Below, in pieces: positions 15,912-24,444 of a DNA stretch of 64,000 bases. The notes under the pieces were generated by a model. The model saw only the letters and a list, made by a program, of their open reading frames with translations, had not been told where the DNA came from and searched no databases. A program made the position numbers and the translations under genes. Source of the stretch: JAAYCI01 sp964370295 (GTDB lineage Bacteria > Bacillota > Clostridia > Oscillospirales > Ruminococcaceae); NCBI GenBank assembly GCA_964370295.1, contig CAYJIR010000001.1, forward strand, positions 1 to 64,000, given 5' to 3'. Each line of letters begins with the position of its first letter. Within the stretch, counting starts at the first letter, position 1.

Positions 15912-15962
15912 ATTATAGAAGAGCTGTTGTTTTTAGTATAGTGTAAATTGACTTGAAAAGCG

Positions 15963-16415
15963 CTAGCCTACCACATTTGAACTTGATGATTCCAGCGCGA
16001 TTGTGTCATTGTGATTGTCTAAAATATCCTGCAAGCTTAAATTGTCCAGATAATCACTCATCACTTGGCCAAGACCCTGCCAAGCACTTTTGGCGGCACA
16101 TTGCTGTGCATGGCCACAGTCATCCTCTTCACCGTCGGGGCAGATAAGGGGCTCTATGCCCCCCTCAGTTAGCCGCAAAAGCGCACCAAGTGTATAATCT
16201 TTTGGCTCTCGTGCCAATTTATATCCCCCTTGCGAACCACGTGCCGTTTCCAGATAGTGGTCTCGATTGAGCAACATCATAATTTGGTCTAGATAGTTTT
16301 TCGAGATACCTTGCCGCTCGGCAATTTCTTTCAGTGGTACATAGCCACTGTCACCGTGTTGGGCTAAATCCAACAGGATGCGCAAAGAATAACGGCCTTT
16401 TGCTGAAATTTTCAT
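15963..16415 (-). CDS. iscR: Rrf2/IscR-type transcriptional regulator
   Basis: This 150-residue Rrf2-family winged-helix protein has an N-terminal MKISAKGRYSLRILLDLA, a recognition part ISKNYLDQIMMLLNRDHYLETARGSQGGY and three cysteines at 92, 100 and 106. Their place and spacing resemble the Cys92/98/104 [2Fe-2S] ligands of E. coli IscR, so it is probably an iron-sulfur sensor rather than a CymR-like protein. AAGGAGG precedes the ATG. It diverges from iscS-iscU, with a promoter and a palindrome between them, so repression of iscSU and perhaps of itself is likely (inference). Confidence 0.88.
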   Translation of the reverse strand: MKISAKGRYSLRILLDLAQHGDSGYVPLKEIAERQGISKNYLDQIMMLLNRDHYLETARGSQGGYKLAREPKDYTLGALLRLTEGGIEPLICPDGEEDDCGHAQQCAAKSAWQGLGQVMSDYLDNLSLQDILDNHNDTIALESSSSNVVG

Positions 16416-16485
16416 GTGTTTTCGCGCCTCCTTACAGTGATGTTGTTAGTTTATCATAGCAAACTTTTTTGCAAAAAACAAGTGG

Positions 16486-16548
16486 TTGACAAGCGTATAA
16501 AGGCACGTTATACTAGAAATAGGAATACTTACCTATTTAATAAGTATT
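16486..16548 (+). promoter_or_regulatory. iscS promoter with a downstream operator palindrome
   Basis: TTGACA (16486-16491), 17 bp and TATACT (16509-16514) form a near-perfect sigma-A promoter. From the predicted start of transcription the sequence AATACTTA (16524-16531), nine bases, TAAGTATT (16541-16548) forms an inverted repeat. Its place between -10 and start codon fits a repressor site for the divergently encoded IscR-like protein. Confidence 0.7.
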
Positions 16549-16569
16549 TCAAAACAGAGAGGTGAAAAC

Positions 16570-17754
16570 ATGAACGTATATATGGACAATGCCGCCACGA
16601 GTAAGGTATCTGAGCTTGCCCTAGAAGCCATGTTGCCCTGCTTTGGCGAGGTATATGGAAACCCGTCCAGCATCCATGGGATGGGGCAAAAGGCCGAGGC
16701 TTTGGTGCAAACAGCCAGAGAGCAAGTGGCCACCTTGTTGGGTGCCAAGGCGAATGAAATCTATTTTACATCCGGTGGAACCGAAGCGGACAATTGGGCT
16801 ATTTATGCGGCTGCCTCGGCAGGCGCTAAGCAAAACAAAAGACATATTATAACCAGTGTGTTCGAGCATCACGCTGTATTACACACCATTCAAAAGTTGG
16901 AAAAACAAGGGTTTGAGGTAAGTTATTTGCCCGTACACAGCGATGGTGTGGTGCGTGTGGAAGACTTGCAAGCTGCTTTGCGCAGCGATACAGCCTTAGT
17001 AAGCATTATGTATGCAAACAATGAAATTGGCACGGTGCAGCCCATTGCACAGCTGGGTGCCCTTTGTAAAGAACAGGGGGTTTTGTTTCACAGCGATGCC
17101 GTACAGGCTGTGGGACATTTGCCGGTAGATGTGGTGGCCGACCATGTGGATTTTCTGTCTTTATCGGCCCACAAGTTTCATGGGCCAAAAGGTGTGGGTG
17201 TTTTGTATTGCCGCAGTGGCGCACCGCTTTCGGTGTTTATACAAGGTGGTGCACAAGAGCGCGGAAAACGCGGGGGCACCGAAAATGTGGCGGGCATTGT
17301 AGGGCTTGCAGCGGCCTTGCAAGAAAGTATAGCCAACTTGCAACAGAATAATCGGCAAATTTCTGCCCTGCGCGATCGCTTGGTGCAGGCCTGTTCTAAA
17401 ATAGAAAAAAGCCACCACAATGGAAAAGATAGCCCAAAACTACCGGGTATAGTAAATTTTTGTTTTGAGGGCATTGAGGGCGAAGCCTTATTATTGCTAC
17501 TTAACCGAGCGGGCATTGCAGCTTCGTCTGGTTCGGCGTGCACCTCCGGCAGTTTAGACCCAAGCCATGTGTTGTTGGCGCTGGGTTTGCCACATGCTAT
17601 CGCGCACGGATCGTTGCGTCTTTCGTTAAGCGAATACAACACAGAACAAGAAGTAGACTATGTGATAGAAAAATTGCCTCCTATTATAGAGCGCCTGCGC
17701 GACATGTCGCCTGTGTGGGAGCAAATAACAAAAGGAGAGACAAATGGCCTATAG
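16570..17754 (+). CDS. iscS: Cysteine desulfurase
   Basis: This is a 394-residue PLP enzyme of the NifS/IscS class. It takes sulfur from cysteine, leaving alanine, for Fe-S cluster and tRNA thiolation work. It shows MDNAATSKVS at the N-terminus, TSGGTEADNWA, the PLP lysine in SLSAHKFHGPKG near residue 203 and the persulfide cysteine in SGSACTSGSLDPSHVL near 325. GAGAGG lies before the ATG. It overlaps iscU by 11 bp, so the enzyme and its scaffold are coupled in translation. Expression starts from the promoter at 16486-16514. Confidence 0.96.
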   Translation: MNVYMDNAATSKVSELALEAMLPCFGEVYGNPSSIHGMGQKAEALVQTAREQVATLLGAKANEIYFTSGGTEADNWAIYAAASAGAKQNKRHIITSVFEHHAVLHTIQKLEKQGFEVSYLPVHSDGVVRVEDLQAALRSDTALVSIMYANNEIGTVQPIAQLGALCKEQGVLFHSDAVQAVGHLPVDVVADHVDFLSLSAHKFHGPKGVGVLYCRSGAPLSVFIQGGAQERGKRGGTENVAGIVGLAAALQESIANLQQNNRQISALRDRLVQACSKIEKSHHNGKDSPKLPGIVNFCFEGIEGEALLLLLNRAGIAASSGSACTSGSLDPSHVLLALGLPHAIAHGSLRLSLSEYNTEQEVDYVIEKLPPIIERLRDMSPVWEQITKGETNGL

Positions 17755-18121
17755 TGAGCAAGTGATGGAGCATTTCGAAAACCCCCGCAATGTGGGAAAG
17801 ATGGAAAATGCCAGCGGTGTGGGAGAAGTTGGAAATGCCAAGTGTGGAGATATTATGAAAGTGTATCTTCAAATAGAAAATGATACGATTGTGGACGTGA
17901 AATTTAATACTTTTGGTTGTGGAGCCGCCATTGCAACAAGCTCTATGGCCACCGAGATGATAAAAGGAAAAAAAGTAGAAGAGGCTTTGCAACTAACCAA
18001 TAAGGCGGTTATGGATGCTTTGGGTGGTTTGCCACCTGCCAAGGTGCATTGTTCTGTATTGGCGGAAGAAGCCGTGCGTGCAGCTATTGAAGACTATATG
18101 AAACGAAATGACGCGCACTAG
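17744..18121 (+). CDS. iscU: Fe-S cluster scaffold protein, IscU/NifU N-terminal type
   Basis: This 125-residue scaffold protein has the three cluster cysteines in NAKCGDIMK, FGCGAAIATSSM and KVHCSVLAEEA. It accepts sulfur from the cysteine desulfurase encoded just upstream and assembles [2Fe-2S] or [4Fe-4S] clusters. AAAGGAGA lies inside the 3' end of iscS in front of the ATG, and the genes overlap by 11 bp. No hscA, hscB or fdx follow, consistent with the reduced clostridial version of the system. A terminator at 18149-18193 ends the operon. Confidence 0.95.
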   Translation: MAYSEQVMEHFENPRNVGKMENASGVGEVGNAKCGDIMKVYLQIENDTIVDVKFNTFGCGAAIATSSMATEMIKGKKVEEALQLTNKAVMDALGGLPPAKVHCSVLAEEAVRAAIEDYMKRNDAH

Positions 18122-18148
18122 GTAGTTGTGAAACAATATAATAGATAC

Positions 18149-18193
18149 AAGGCGACAAGGAAATGCCCCATACCATGGGTTTCTTGTCGCCTT
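18149..18193. terminator. Bidirectional terminator between iscU and ylmH
   Basis: AAGGCGACAAG pairs with CTTGTCGCCTT, and CCCA with TGGG inside. It separates convergent genes. Confidence 0.85.
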
Positions 18194-18222
18194 ATTGTAT
18201 GTGGGAAAGAAGCAATTTTGCC

Positions 18223-18969
18223 TTAGGAGTAGAAGCCAAGCAGAACGCGTTGGCGGCCTTTGCGCGATAAACCCTCTACGGCCATAAGACGAAAACGACC
18301 GCCCTTGCGCAAGGAAACCAGCTGGCCTTCGTGCAGGGTTTTGGAAAGCTGTAAGCATTCGCAGTGGTCCACTTGCACACGGCCCGACAGAATACAAGTG
18401 GCCGCTTTGCTGCGCGAGTAGCCAAAGGCAGCGGCTAAAACGGCATCCAAACGTAACGAGGCTAGGCTCACCTGCATTTCGCGAAGCTGCAAGGGTGCTT
18501 GTGGCAAAGAACATAGGGGTATTCGGCATACAGTGATTCCCACACGTGCCACTTTGTTCAGCTCTTGTGCAAGAAACTGTTCCATGGAGGCAAGGCAAAC
18601 AAGATAGCTTTCGCCCTCGCCCACGAAAATATCACCCAAAACATCACGTTCTAGGCCAAGGCCCAATACGGCACCCAGAATGTCTCTATGCTGTATGCTG
18701 TCTTGCTTGCGATAGCGCAGTGCCAAGGCGGCAATAAAATCCTCGACGTCATAACCGCCCCAGGAGGGTTCGATAAAAACGGCAATGGCGCGTTCGGGTT
18801 GCTCAAACCCACCCTGCGCACAAAAGCCTATGTCGGCACGAGCGGCATAGGCTTTTTGTACAAGAGCAATTTCGGATGGGCTTAAAAATTTGCTATGGCA
18901 AGCGCCAAGCTTTTGGGCTGTGCGAGCCAGGTCTTCCATATGCCCCAAAAGGGCAGATTCTTTTTCCAT
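18223..18969 (-). CDS. ylmH: YlmH-family S4-domain RNA-binding protein
   Basis: This 248-residue protein has the YlmH layout: an N-terminal alpha/beta domain (residues about 1-165, with FCAQGGFEQPERAIAVF and HRDILGAVLGLGLERDVLGDI) and a C-terminal S4 RNA-binding domain (about 175-240, SLRLDAVLAAAFGYSRSKAATCILSGRVQVD). YlmH relatives act on ribosomes, apparently in rescue and stalled-chain quality control, and are usually encoded near division genes. Here the gene instead follows citrate synthase. The ATG at 18969 is three bases past the citrate synthase stop with no site of its own, so it depends on translational coupling. Confidence 0.9.
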   Translation of the reverse strand: MEKESALLGHMEDLARTAQKLGACHSKFLSPSEIALVQKAYAARADIGFCAQGGFEQPERAIAVFIEPSWGGYDVEDFIAALALRYRKQDSIQHRDILGAVLGLGLERDVLGDIFVGEGESYLVCLASMEQFLAQELNKVARVGITVCRIPLCSLPQAPLQLREMQVSLASLRLDAVLAAAFGYSRSKAATCILSGRVQVDHCECLQLSKTLHEGQLVSLRKGGRFRLMAVEGLSRKGRQRVLLGFYS

Positions 18970-18974
18970 GGGTA

Positions 18975-20342
18975 TTAGCGTTGTTCCATGTGGCAATAGG
19001 GTTTTTCAAGCTCTATGGCTTTGTAGGCAGGGCGAATGATGCGCCCACCGGTTAGGCCTTCTTCGATGCGATGTGCTGCCCAGCCACTGATGCGTGCTGC
19101 GGCAAAAAGAGGCGTGAACAGGGCTTGCGGTATCCCCAAAATACCATAAATGAAGCCGGAATAAAAATCGACATTGGCAGAAATAACTTTTTCTTTGCCT
19201 GTGCAACGAGCAAACACTTGAGGCGATAGGGCTTCTACACGTTCCATAAGAGCAAATTCACGTTGCAATTCTTCGCTTTTGGTGGCCACAAGATCGCGTG
19301 CGTATTGTTTTAGCAGTACGGCGCGGGGGTCGCTTTGGGTATAGATGGCGTGACCCATGCCATAAATTTTGCCGCTTTTGTCGCCGGCTTCTTTTTTAAG
19401 GATTTTTTCCAAGTAGGCAGCAATCTCATTTTCGTCTTCATAGCAGGAAACATTGGTTTTGATGTCTTGCATCATGCTGCATACGCGCTCGTTGGCGCCG
19501 CCATGCAACGGACCTTTTAAAGAGCTGATAGCTCCTGCCACAGCAGAATAGGTGTCGGTGCCGGAGGAGGACAGCACACGGCAAGTGAAGGTGGAATTGT
19601 TGCCGCCGCCATGCTCTGCATGAAGCACCATGCATAAATCCAGTAGGCGAGCTTCCTCGGGCGAAAAAATGTGGTCCTTACGCAAGCGGTAGAGGAAGTT
19701 TTCTGCCAAACTGCGATTGTCACTGCCCAAGTTGGCCTCTGTTTCAGAGTAATAGCCGTGCACGCTGGCATAGGAACTGGCCACAAGGGAGGGGAACACG
19801 GCAATCAAACGAATGCACTGACGCATTACATTTTCTAAGCTGGTGTCATCGGGATTTTCGTCTATGGCATACAAGCCCAGCACACTGCGCGACAACATAT
19901 TCATCATATTTTCACTGGGCATTTTTTTGAAAATGTCATCGGCCCAACCGTCGGGTAGGGCGGAAAGACGACTTAGCATTTTAGAGAAATCGTCTAATTT
20001 TTCCTTGGTGGGTAAGGCGCCAAACAGCAAAAGGTAGGCTGTTTCTGCCATGCCCTGACGTTTGTCGGCCCAGAAACCGGCGGCAATATCTTGCACGCTG
20101 ATACCACGGTAATAGAGATTGCCTTCGGCAGGTACGCGGTCGTCGTCAACCATGGCGTATCCTTGCACTGAACCAATGCGGGAAACACCGGCTAAAACAC
20201 CGGTGCCGTCTGCGTTGCGCAAACCGCGTTTGATGTCGTGTAGTTCATAGATTTCTTTTTCTACAAGGGCATTTTGGCGGGTCATATGGCAAGAATTTTC
20301 GATAAATGTTTGCATATCAATATCCACTTTGGGTGTTTTCAT
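18975..20342 (-). CDS. Citrate (or 2-methylcitrate) synthase
   Basis: This 455-residue enzyme joins acetyl-CoA and oxaloacetate to form citrate. The active-site parts are present: the first histidine in LHAEHGGGNNSTF near residue 240, the second in GPLHGGANERV near 280 and the aspartate in VDFYSGF near 395. The N-terminal 50 residues (KVDIDMQTFIENSC...) are typical of the longer clostridial type. GAGAGG precedes the ATG at 20342; a 20-codon extension has no site. The enzyme may serve glutamate synthesis in an incomplete cycle. Citrate rather than methylcitrate is a default choice. Confidence 0.9.
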   Translation of the reverse strand: MKTPKVDIDMQTFIENSCHMTRQNALVEKEIYELHDIKRGLRNADGTGVLAGVSRIGSVQGYAMVDDDRVPAEGNLYYRGISVQDIAAGFWADKRQGMAETAYLLLFGALPTKEKLDDFSKMLSRLSALPDGWADDIFKKMPSENMMNMLSRSVLGLYAIDENPDDTSLENVMRQCIRLIAVFPSLVASSYASVHGYYSETEANLGSDNRSLAENFLYRLRKDHIFSPEEARLLDLCMVLHAEHGGGNNSTFTCRVLSSSGTDTYSAVAGAISSLKGPLHGGANERVCSMMQDIKTNVSCYEDENEIAAYLEKILKKEAGDKSGKIYGMGHAIYTQSDPRAVLLKQYARDLVATKSEELQREFALMERVEALSPQVFARCTGKEKVISANVDFYSGFIYGILGIPQALFTPLFAAARISGWAAHRIEEGLTGGRIIRPAYKAIELEKPYCHMEQR

Positions 20343-20467
20343 GGGGGGTAACCTCTCTTTGCTTTTCTTGTGCTTTGCTATATTTAGTATAACGCTTGCC
20401 AATCGATTTTACAAATATAAATAAAGATATAAATTGTATTTATATCTGTTTATAATAAACTTATGCC

Positions 20468-20496
20468 TTGAAAATATCACACTTTTTTAGTATACT
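20468..20496 (+). promoter_or_regulatory. Promoter for LysR-metY
   Basis: TTGAAA (20468-20473), 17 bp and TATACT (20491-20496) lie 42 bp before the LysR start codon. Confidence 0.65.
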
Positions 20497-20538
20497 ATAG
20501 CTCAATAAGCGAAAAAGAGCGTATATGGGGTGCTTTGT

Positions 20539-21531
20539 ATGTTTTCTAACATGGAGTATGTGTATGCCATTTATAAACACCGCAGTTTTTCTAAGGCGGC
20601 AGAAAGTTTATACATTTCGCAACCGTCGCTTAGCCTTACCATAAAAAAGGTGGAAAAACGTGTGGGATCGCCCTTGTTCGACCGGAGCTCTAACCCCATT
20701 CGCCTTACGGAATGTGGGGAGGAGTACATCCGCTGTGCCGAGCGTATCATGGATGTTCAAAGTTCGTTTGAAACATATCTTGGGGCATTTCAAGCTTTTC
20801 AAATCGGCACCTTGGTGCTGGGGGCCAGTAATTTTTTTACATCGTATATTTTGCCACCCCTATTGACACAGTTTAAAACGAGCTACCCGCAGGTGGATGT
20901 GGTGCTAAAAGAGGCCAACACACCGGATTTAGAGCGCCAATTGTTTGACGGTAGCTTAGATTTGATAGTGGATAACAACGAATTTGATGATAAATTGTAT
21001 AAAAAACAATTTTTCTTTGCAGAGGAGCTAATCTTGGCACTGCCTAAAAATCAAATGAGGGCGTCGCTAGAGCCGTATGCACTTAGCACTGAGGACATTG
21101 TACAGGGTGTTCATTTACAAAAAGATGCATTGTCGCCTCCTTTTTCTCTTTTTTCAGAGATTCCTTTTATTTTGTTGCGGCGTGGCAATGACACACGCAC
21201 AAGGGCCGACCATGTTTTTGCAGAGCATCATTTTTCCCCTATGGTAATTTTAGAGCTGGACCAGCTTGCCACAGCATTCCATGTGGCGTATCGGGGCCTG
21301 GGGGCTACCTTTGCCAGTGATACGTTGGTGCGCGAAATTTCGCCACAAGATAAACTGGTGTATTTTAAAATTTGTGGTAGCCAAACAAGGCGCCATAATT
21401 ATTTCCATTATAAGCATAACAAATACCTAAGTCGCCCGATGGAAGCGTTTTTGGCCGAAGCAACAGCATTTGGCACAAGCGAGGAACGTGAAACCGAAAG
21501 GGTGAAAAATGAAAGGGGACATACAAAATGA
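20539..21531 (+). CDS. LysR-family transcriptional regulator
   Basis: This 330-residue protein begins with a LysR winged helix (residues 1-60, FSKAAESLYISQPSLSLTIKKVEKRVGSPLFDRS). A substrate-binding effector domain follows (about 88-300). Its stop overlaps the metY start (ATGA), so it is co-transcribed with O-acetylhomoserine sulfhydrylase, and control of sulfur amino-acid synthesis is a reasonable guess. It also diverges from citrate synthase, so a CcpC-like role cannot be excluded. The ATG at 20539 is chosen for GGGG eight bases upstream; a GTG at 20530 is the alternative. Confidence 0.87.
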   Translation: MFSNMEYVYAIYKHRSFSKAAESLYISQPSLSLTIKKVEKRVGSPLFDRSSNPIRLTECGEEYIRCAERIMDVQSSFETYLGAFQAFQIGTLVLGASNFFTSYILPPLLTQFKTSYPQVDVVLKEANTPDLERQLFDGSLDLIVDNNEFDDKLYKKQFFFAEELILALPKNQMRASLEPYALSTEDIVQGVHLQKDALSPPFSLFSEIPFILLRRGNDTRTRADHVFAEHHFSPMVILELDQLATAFHVAYRGLGATFASDTLVREISPQDKLVYFKICGSQTRRHNYFHYKHNKYLSRPMEAFLAEATAFGTSEERETERVKNERGHTK

Positions 21532-22793
21532 GAGACGAAACAAAATGCCTACATGCCGGATACAACCCGGGGAACACAGAGCCTAGGGTAATGCCCATAG
21601 TGCAAAGCACCACCTATGTGTTCGATTCTGCACAAGATATTAGTGAGGTTTTCGACGATCCCACCAAAAATTTAATTTATTCCCGTTTTGCAAATCCCAC
21701 GGTGATGGCTGTGGAGGCTAAAATTGCCGATTTAGAGGGCGGTTTGGCGGCCATGTGTACATCTTCGGGGCAGGCGGCCACCCTGATGGTAGTGTTAAGC
21801 CTGTGCGAGGCCGGAGATAGCTTTATCAGTACCGATAAAATTTACGGTGGTTCTTTTAATCTGTTTTCTTATACCTTGAAGAAATATGGCATAGAATGCA
21901 TTTTTGTAGATGCAAATGCAAGCGATGAAGAGCTTCAAGCGGCATTTCGACCCAATACAAAATTTGTGTTTGGTGAAACCTTGGCAAATCCGGCACTTAC
22001 GGTTTTAGATATTCGCCGTTTTGCTGCGGTGGCCCATGCCAACAAAGTGCCATTAATAGTGGATAATACATTTGCCACGCCTGTTTTGTGCAAACCCATT
22101 GAGTTTGGAGCCGACATTGTGGTGCACTCCACTTCTAAATATATGGATGGCCATGCCGTGCAAGTGGGCGGTGTTGTGGTGGATAGTGGCAATTTTGACT
22201 GGGCGGCTTCGGGCAAATTCTCCGGTTTATGCACGCCGGACGCGTCCTACCATGGCATTACTTATACCGAAGCCTATGGGAAGCTGGCCTTTATACTGAA
22301 GGCGCGGATGCAGCTGATGCGGGATTTTGGGGCCTACCCTGCCGCGCACTCGGCCTTTTTGCTGAATCTTGGGCTGGAAACTTTGGCCCTTCGCATGGAG
22401 CGCTATTGCCAAAATGCACAGACCGTGGCAGAGTTTTTGCAAGGGCAAGAGCAGGTGGTTTCAGTGTGTTACCCGGGGCTGGAAAATAATGATGAGCATG
22501 TGCGGGCCAAGCAGTATTTAAAGGGATGCAGTGGAGTGATTTCGTTTGTTATTCAAGGGGGGCACGAAAAGGCCGTTCAGTTTATGGACGCCTTGCAGCT
22601 GGCCTCTAAAGAAGTGCATGTGGCCGATATTCGCACCTGTGTGTTGCATCCGGCAAGCACCACCCACCGTCAGCTGAATGAACAGCAGCTGCAAAGTGCC
22701 GGGATAGGTGCGGGGCTTTTGCGATTATCGGTAGGCTTGGAACATGTGCAAGACATTATAGAGGATTTAAAGAACGCATTTGCAACCGTCTAA
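21528..22793 (+). CDS. metY: O-acetylhomoserine aminocarboxypropyltransferase (Cys/Met metabolism PLP enzyme)
   Basis: This 421-residue PLP enzyme of the Cys/Met metabolism family begins RDETKCLHAGYNPGNTEPRVMPIVQSTTYVF, which is typical of MetY. SSGQAATLMVVL follows, and the PLP lysine lies in VVHSTSKYMDGHAVQVGG near residue 206. It would make homocysteine from O-acetylhomoserine and sulfide. The long insertion around GNFDWAASGKFSGLCTPDASYHGITYTEAYG favours MetY over MetB/MetC. AGGGGAC precedes the ATG, which overlaps the LysR stop. Sulfide versus other thiol use is not visible. Confidence 0.9.
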   Translation: MRDETKCLHAGYNPGNTEPRVMPIVQSTTYVFDSAQDISEVFDDPTKNLIYSRFANPTVMAVEAKIADLEGGLAAMCTSSGQAATLMVVLSLCEAGDSFISTDKIYGGSFNLFSYTLKKYGIECIFVDANASDEELQAAFRPNTKFVFGETLANPALTVLDIRRFAAVAHANKVPLIVDNTFATPVLCKPIEFGADIVVHSTSKYMDGHAVQVGGVVVDSGNFDWAASGKFSGLCTPDASYHGITYTEAYGKLAFILKARMQLMRDFGAYPAAHSAFLLNLGLETLALRMERYCQNAQTVAEFLQGQEQVVSVCYPGLENNDEHVRAKQYLKGCSGVISFVIQGGHEKAVQFMDALQLASKEVHVADIRTCVLHPASTTHRQLNEQQLQSAGIGAGLLRLSVGLEHVQDIIEDLKNAFATV

Positions 22794-22898
22794 TAAAGTG
22801 GAATGAGAGCTTAGCACAATGTGGCTGAGGGTTTTTTTGGACCATTAAGAAATGCTGGTTATGTTAAGTTTTTTACAGCTTGGTCTTTATACAATAAA

Positions 22899-23157
22899 TA
22901 ATGCCTACTGAATAAACCCCTGCAGGGGTTATTCAACCCCACCGCAGAATGCGGTGGCCATAAAAGTGCCAAAACAGCACTTTTATGGGGCATACCTTGA
23001 TGTACTCCACTGTGTTTTCGCCCCTTAAATGAAAAGGCGAAAACGAAAGTGCAAGGTTTTTGTGCGAAAGATGGAAAAGCCTTGCACCTTCTCAAACCAA
23101 AAGCGACATTTATAAATTTGCATGTATCACTTTTGGTTTGTTCAGTAGGCATTAAAT
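22899..23157 (+). repeat. Dispersed hairpin-chain repeat, copy B (complete)
   Basis: This is the only complete full-length copy seen. It starts with TAATGCCTACTGAA and ends with the inverse TTCAGTAGGCATTA. Inside, in order, are six hairpins: a GAATAA-CCCCTGCAGGGG-TTATTC palindrome; CCACCGCA/TGCGGTGG; CCATAAAAGTGC/GCACTTTTATGG; GTTTTCGCC/GGCGAAAAC; GTGCAAGG/CCTTGCAC; AAACCAAAAG/CTTTTGGTTT. There is no coding capacity. It lies between the ends of metY and the BMP lipoprotein gene, directly followed by a terminator. Confidence 0.85.
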
Positions 23158-23192
23158 AAATATCCCCCGGCTGTGTGTGCCGGGGGATATTT
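23158..23192. terminator. Bidirectional terminator
   Basis: AAATATCCCCCGGC and GCCGGGGGATATTT surround a short GT-rich loop, between convergent metY and the BMP lipoprotein gene. Confidence 0.88.
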
Positions 23193-23253
23193 ATTTATAA
23201 AAGATAATGTGTCTTGATATAGCAAGGTCTTGATGCCAAAGCTAGCTTCTTCG

Positions 23254-24354
23254 TTATGCGACAGTATACTCGAACTCTGGTCCTGTGTAGTCGGTGTTGA
23301 TGGTGATTTCTCCGTTGGCAAGTTGGTCGCGAATCACATCCATTTCATCCACTACTTCTTGTGGCACATAGTCGGCCAATACTACGTCAATGGCTCCTTC
23401 TGTTTCAATGCCAATGGGGCGAATCACACCGGGCTCGTAGATACCGTCAACATAATCAGAGGCAGCGGTAAAAGCACCAAGGCTTACATTGCTAACGGCC
23501 GAAATGATGAATGTTTCCGGGTCGGTAGCAGTGTGGTTTTTCGAGTCTGCCACTTGATAGATGCCTGCGTCTTGTACGGCTCTTGTTACGCCGGGCATAC
23601 CTTCGTTAAGCATGGCGAAAATGATGTCTGCGCCTTGTTCGATTTCGGCGTTGGCAATGTCTTCTGCAAGCATGTCGTCATCAAGGTCGCCGGAGAAATT
23701 CGTGATAAAGGTGGCTTCAGGATTGGTTATTTGCAAACCATGGGCAAAAGCACCGCGGGCTTTTACACCGGCCGGTACGCGTAGGCCGGACATATGGCCA
23801 ACAACGTTGCTTTCGGTTAAAAGGCCTGCAGCGGCGCCGGCAAGGAATGTTGCCTGTTCTTGCACCACGCCATAGCTTGAAAGGTTGTCGCCGGTTACGT
23901 CACCATGCATAACAACAAACTCGATGTCGGGGTACTCTAAGCTCATTTGTTGCATAGCACTGGAGCACTGGCCGCCATGCGCCATAAGCATGTCGGGTCC
24001 ATCGGCTGCCAAATCGGCAATAGCTTCCATAAGAATGTCGTCTTCTGCTTCTAAATCGGCAATGTAGTCCACTTCGGCGCCCAATTCGTCTTGAATGAGC
24101 ATAAGACCTTCATAGCCGCCTTGCATAAAGCCACCGTCTTCGATGTTGCCAGGTATAATCATAGAGACTTTTAAATCGCTGGCAGTAGTGCTGGGTTCTG
24201 ATGACGCTGGAGCTTCTGCCATCTCTGATACCGGTGCTGATGATGCAGGAGCTTCTTCTGACATTGGGGCCTCACTAGAAGCCGGTTGAGAACAAGCTGC
24301 AAATAACAAAAAACTCATACCTAAAGCCAAACTCATAGAAATAATTTTTTTCAT
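23254..24354 (-). CDS. BMP-family (Med/PnrA-like) substrate-binding lipoprotein
   Basis: This is a 366-residue secreted lipoprotein. The signal peptide ends in the lipobox LLFAACSQ and is followed by a Ser/Ala/Glu/Pro linker to about residue 55. The body is a BMP/PnrA-like periplasmic-binding fold with KVSMIIPGNIEDGGFMQGGYEGL, MAHGGQCSSAMQQMSLEYPDIEFVVMHG and QGADIIFAMLNEGMPG. Relatives bind nucleosides or related small molecules for an ABC importer. No permease or ATPase gene adjoins it. The ATG at 24354 has GGAAGGGA upstream. The LacI-type gene just upstream on the same strand probably controls it. Confidence 0.87.
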   Translation of the reverse strand: MKKIISMSLALGMSFLLFAACSQPASSEAPMSEEAPASSAPVSEMAEAPASSEPSTTASDLKVSMIIPGNIEDGGFMQGGYEGLMLIQDELGAEVDYIADLEAEDDILMEAIADLAADGPDMLMAHGGQCSSAMQQMSLEYPDIEFVVMHGDVTGDNLSSYGVVQEQATFLAGAAAGLLTESNVVGHMSGLRVPAGVKARGAFAHGLQITNPEATFITNFSGDLDDDMLAEDIANAEIEQGADIIFAMLNEGMPGVTRAVQDAGIYQVADSKNHTATDPETFIISAVSNVSLGAFTAASDYVDGIYEPGVIRPIGIETEGAIDVVLADYVPQEVVDEMDVIRDQLANGEITINTDYTGPEFEYTVA

Positions 24355-24444
24355 GTTCAATCCCTTCCTCTTCCTCTTTTGTTCGATTGGTTAACAGCGT
24401 ACTTAATAGTATTGTTGAAACCAAACTCCTTTCTTTTTAAATTA

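Noticed and set aside
22899..23157. CRISPR array
   Set aside because: The repeats are inverted pairs of different sequence, not direct repeats with regular spacers, and no cas genes are present.
22899..23157. Insertion sequence with transposase
   Set aside because: The longest copy is about 260 bp, has no coding capacity, and no transposase gene is in the window; it could only be a non-autonomous element.
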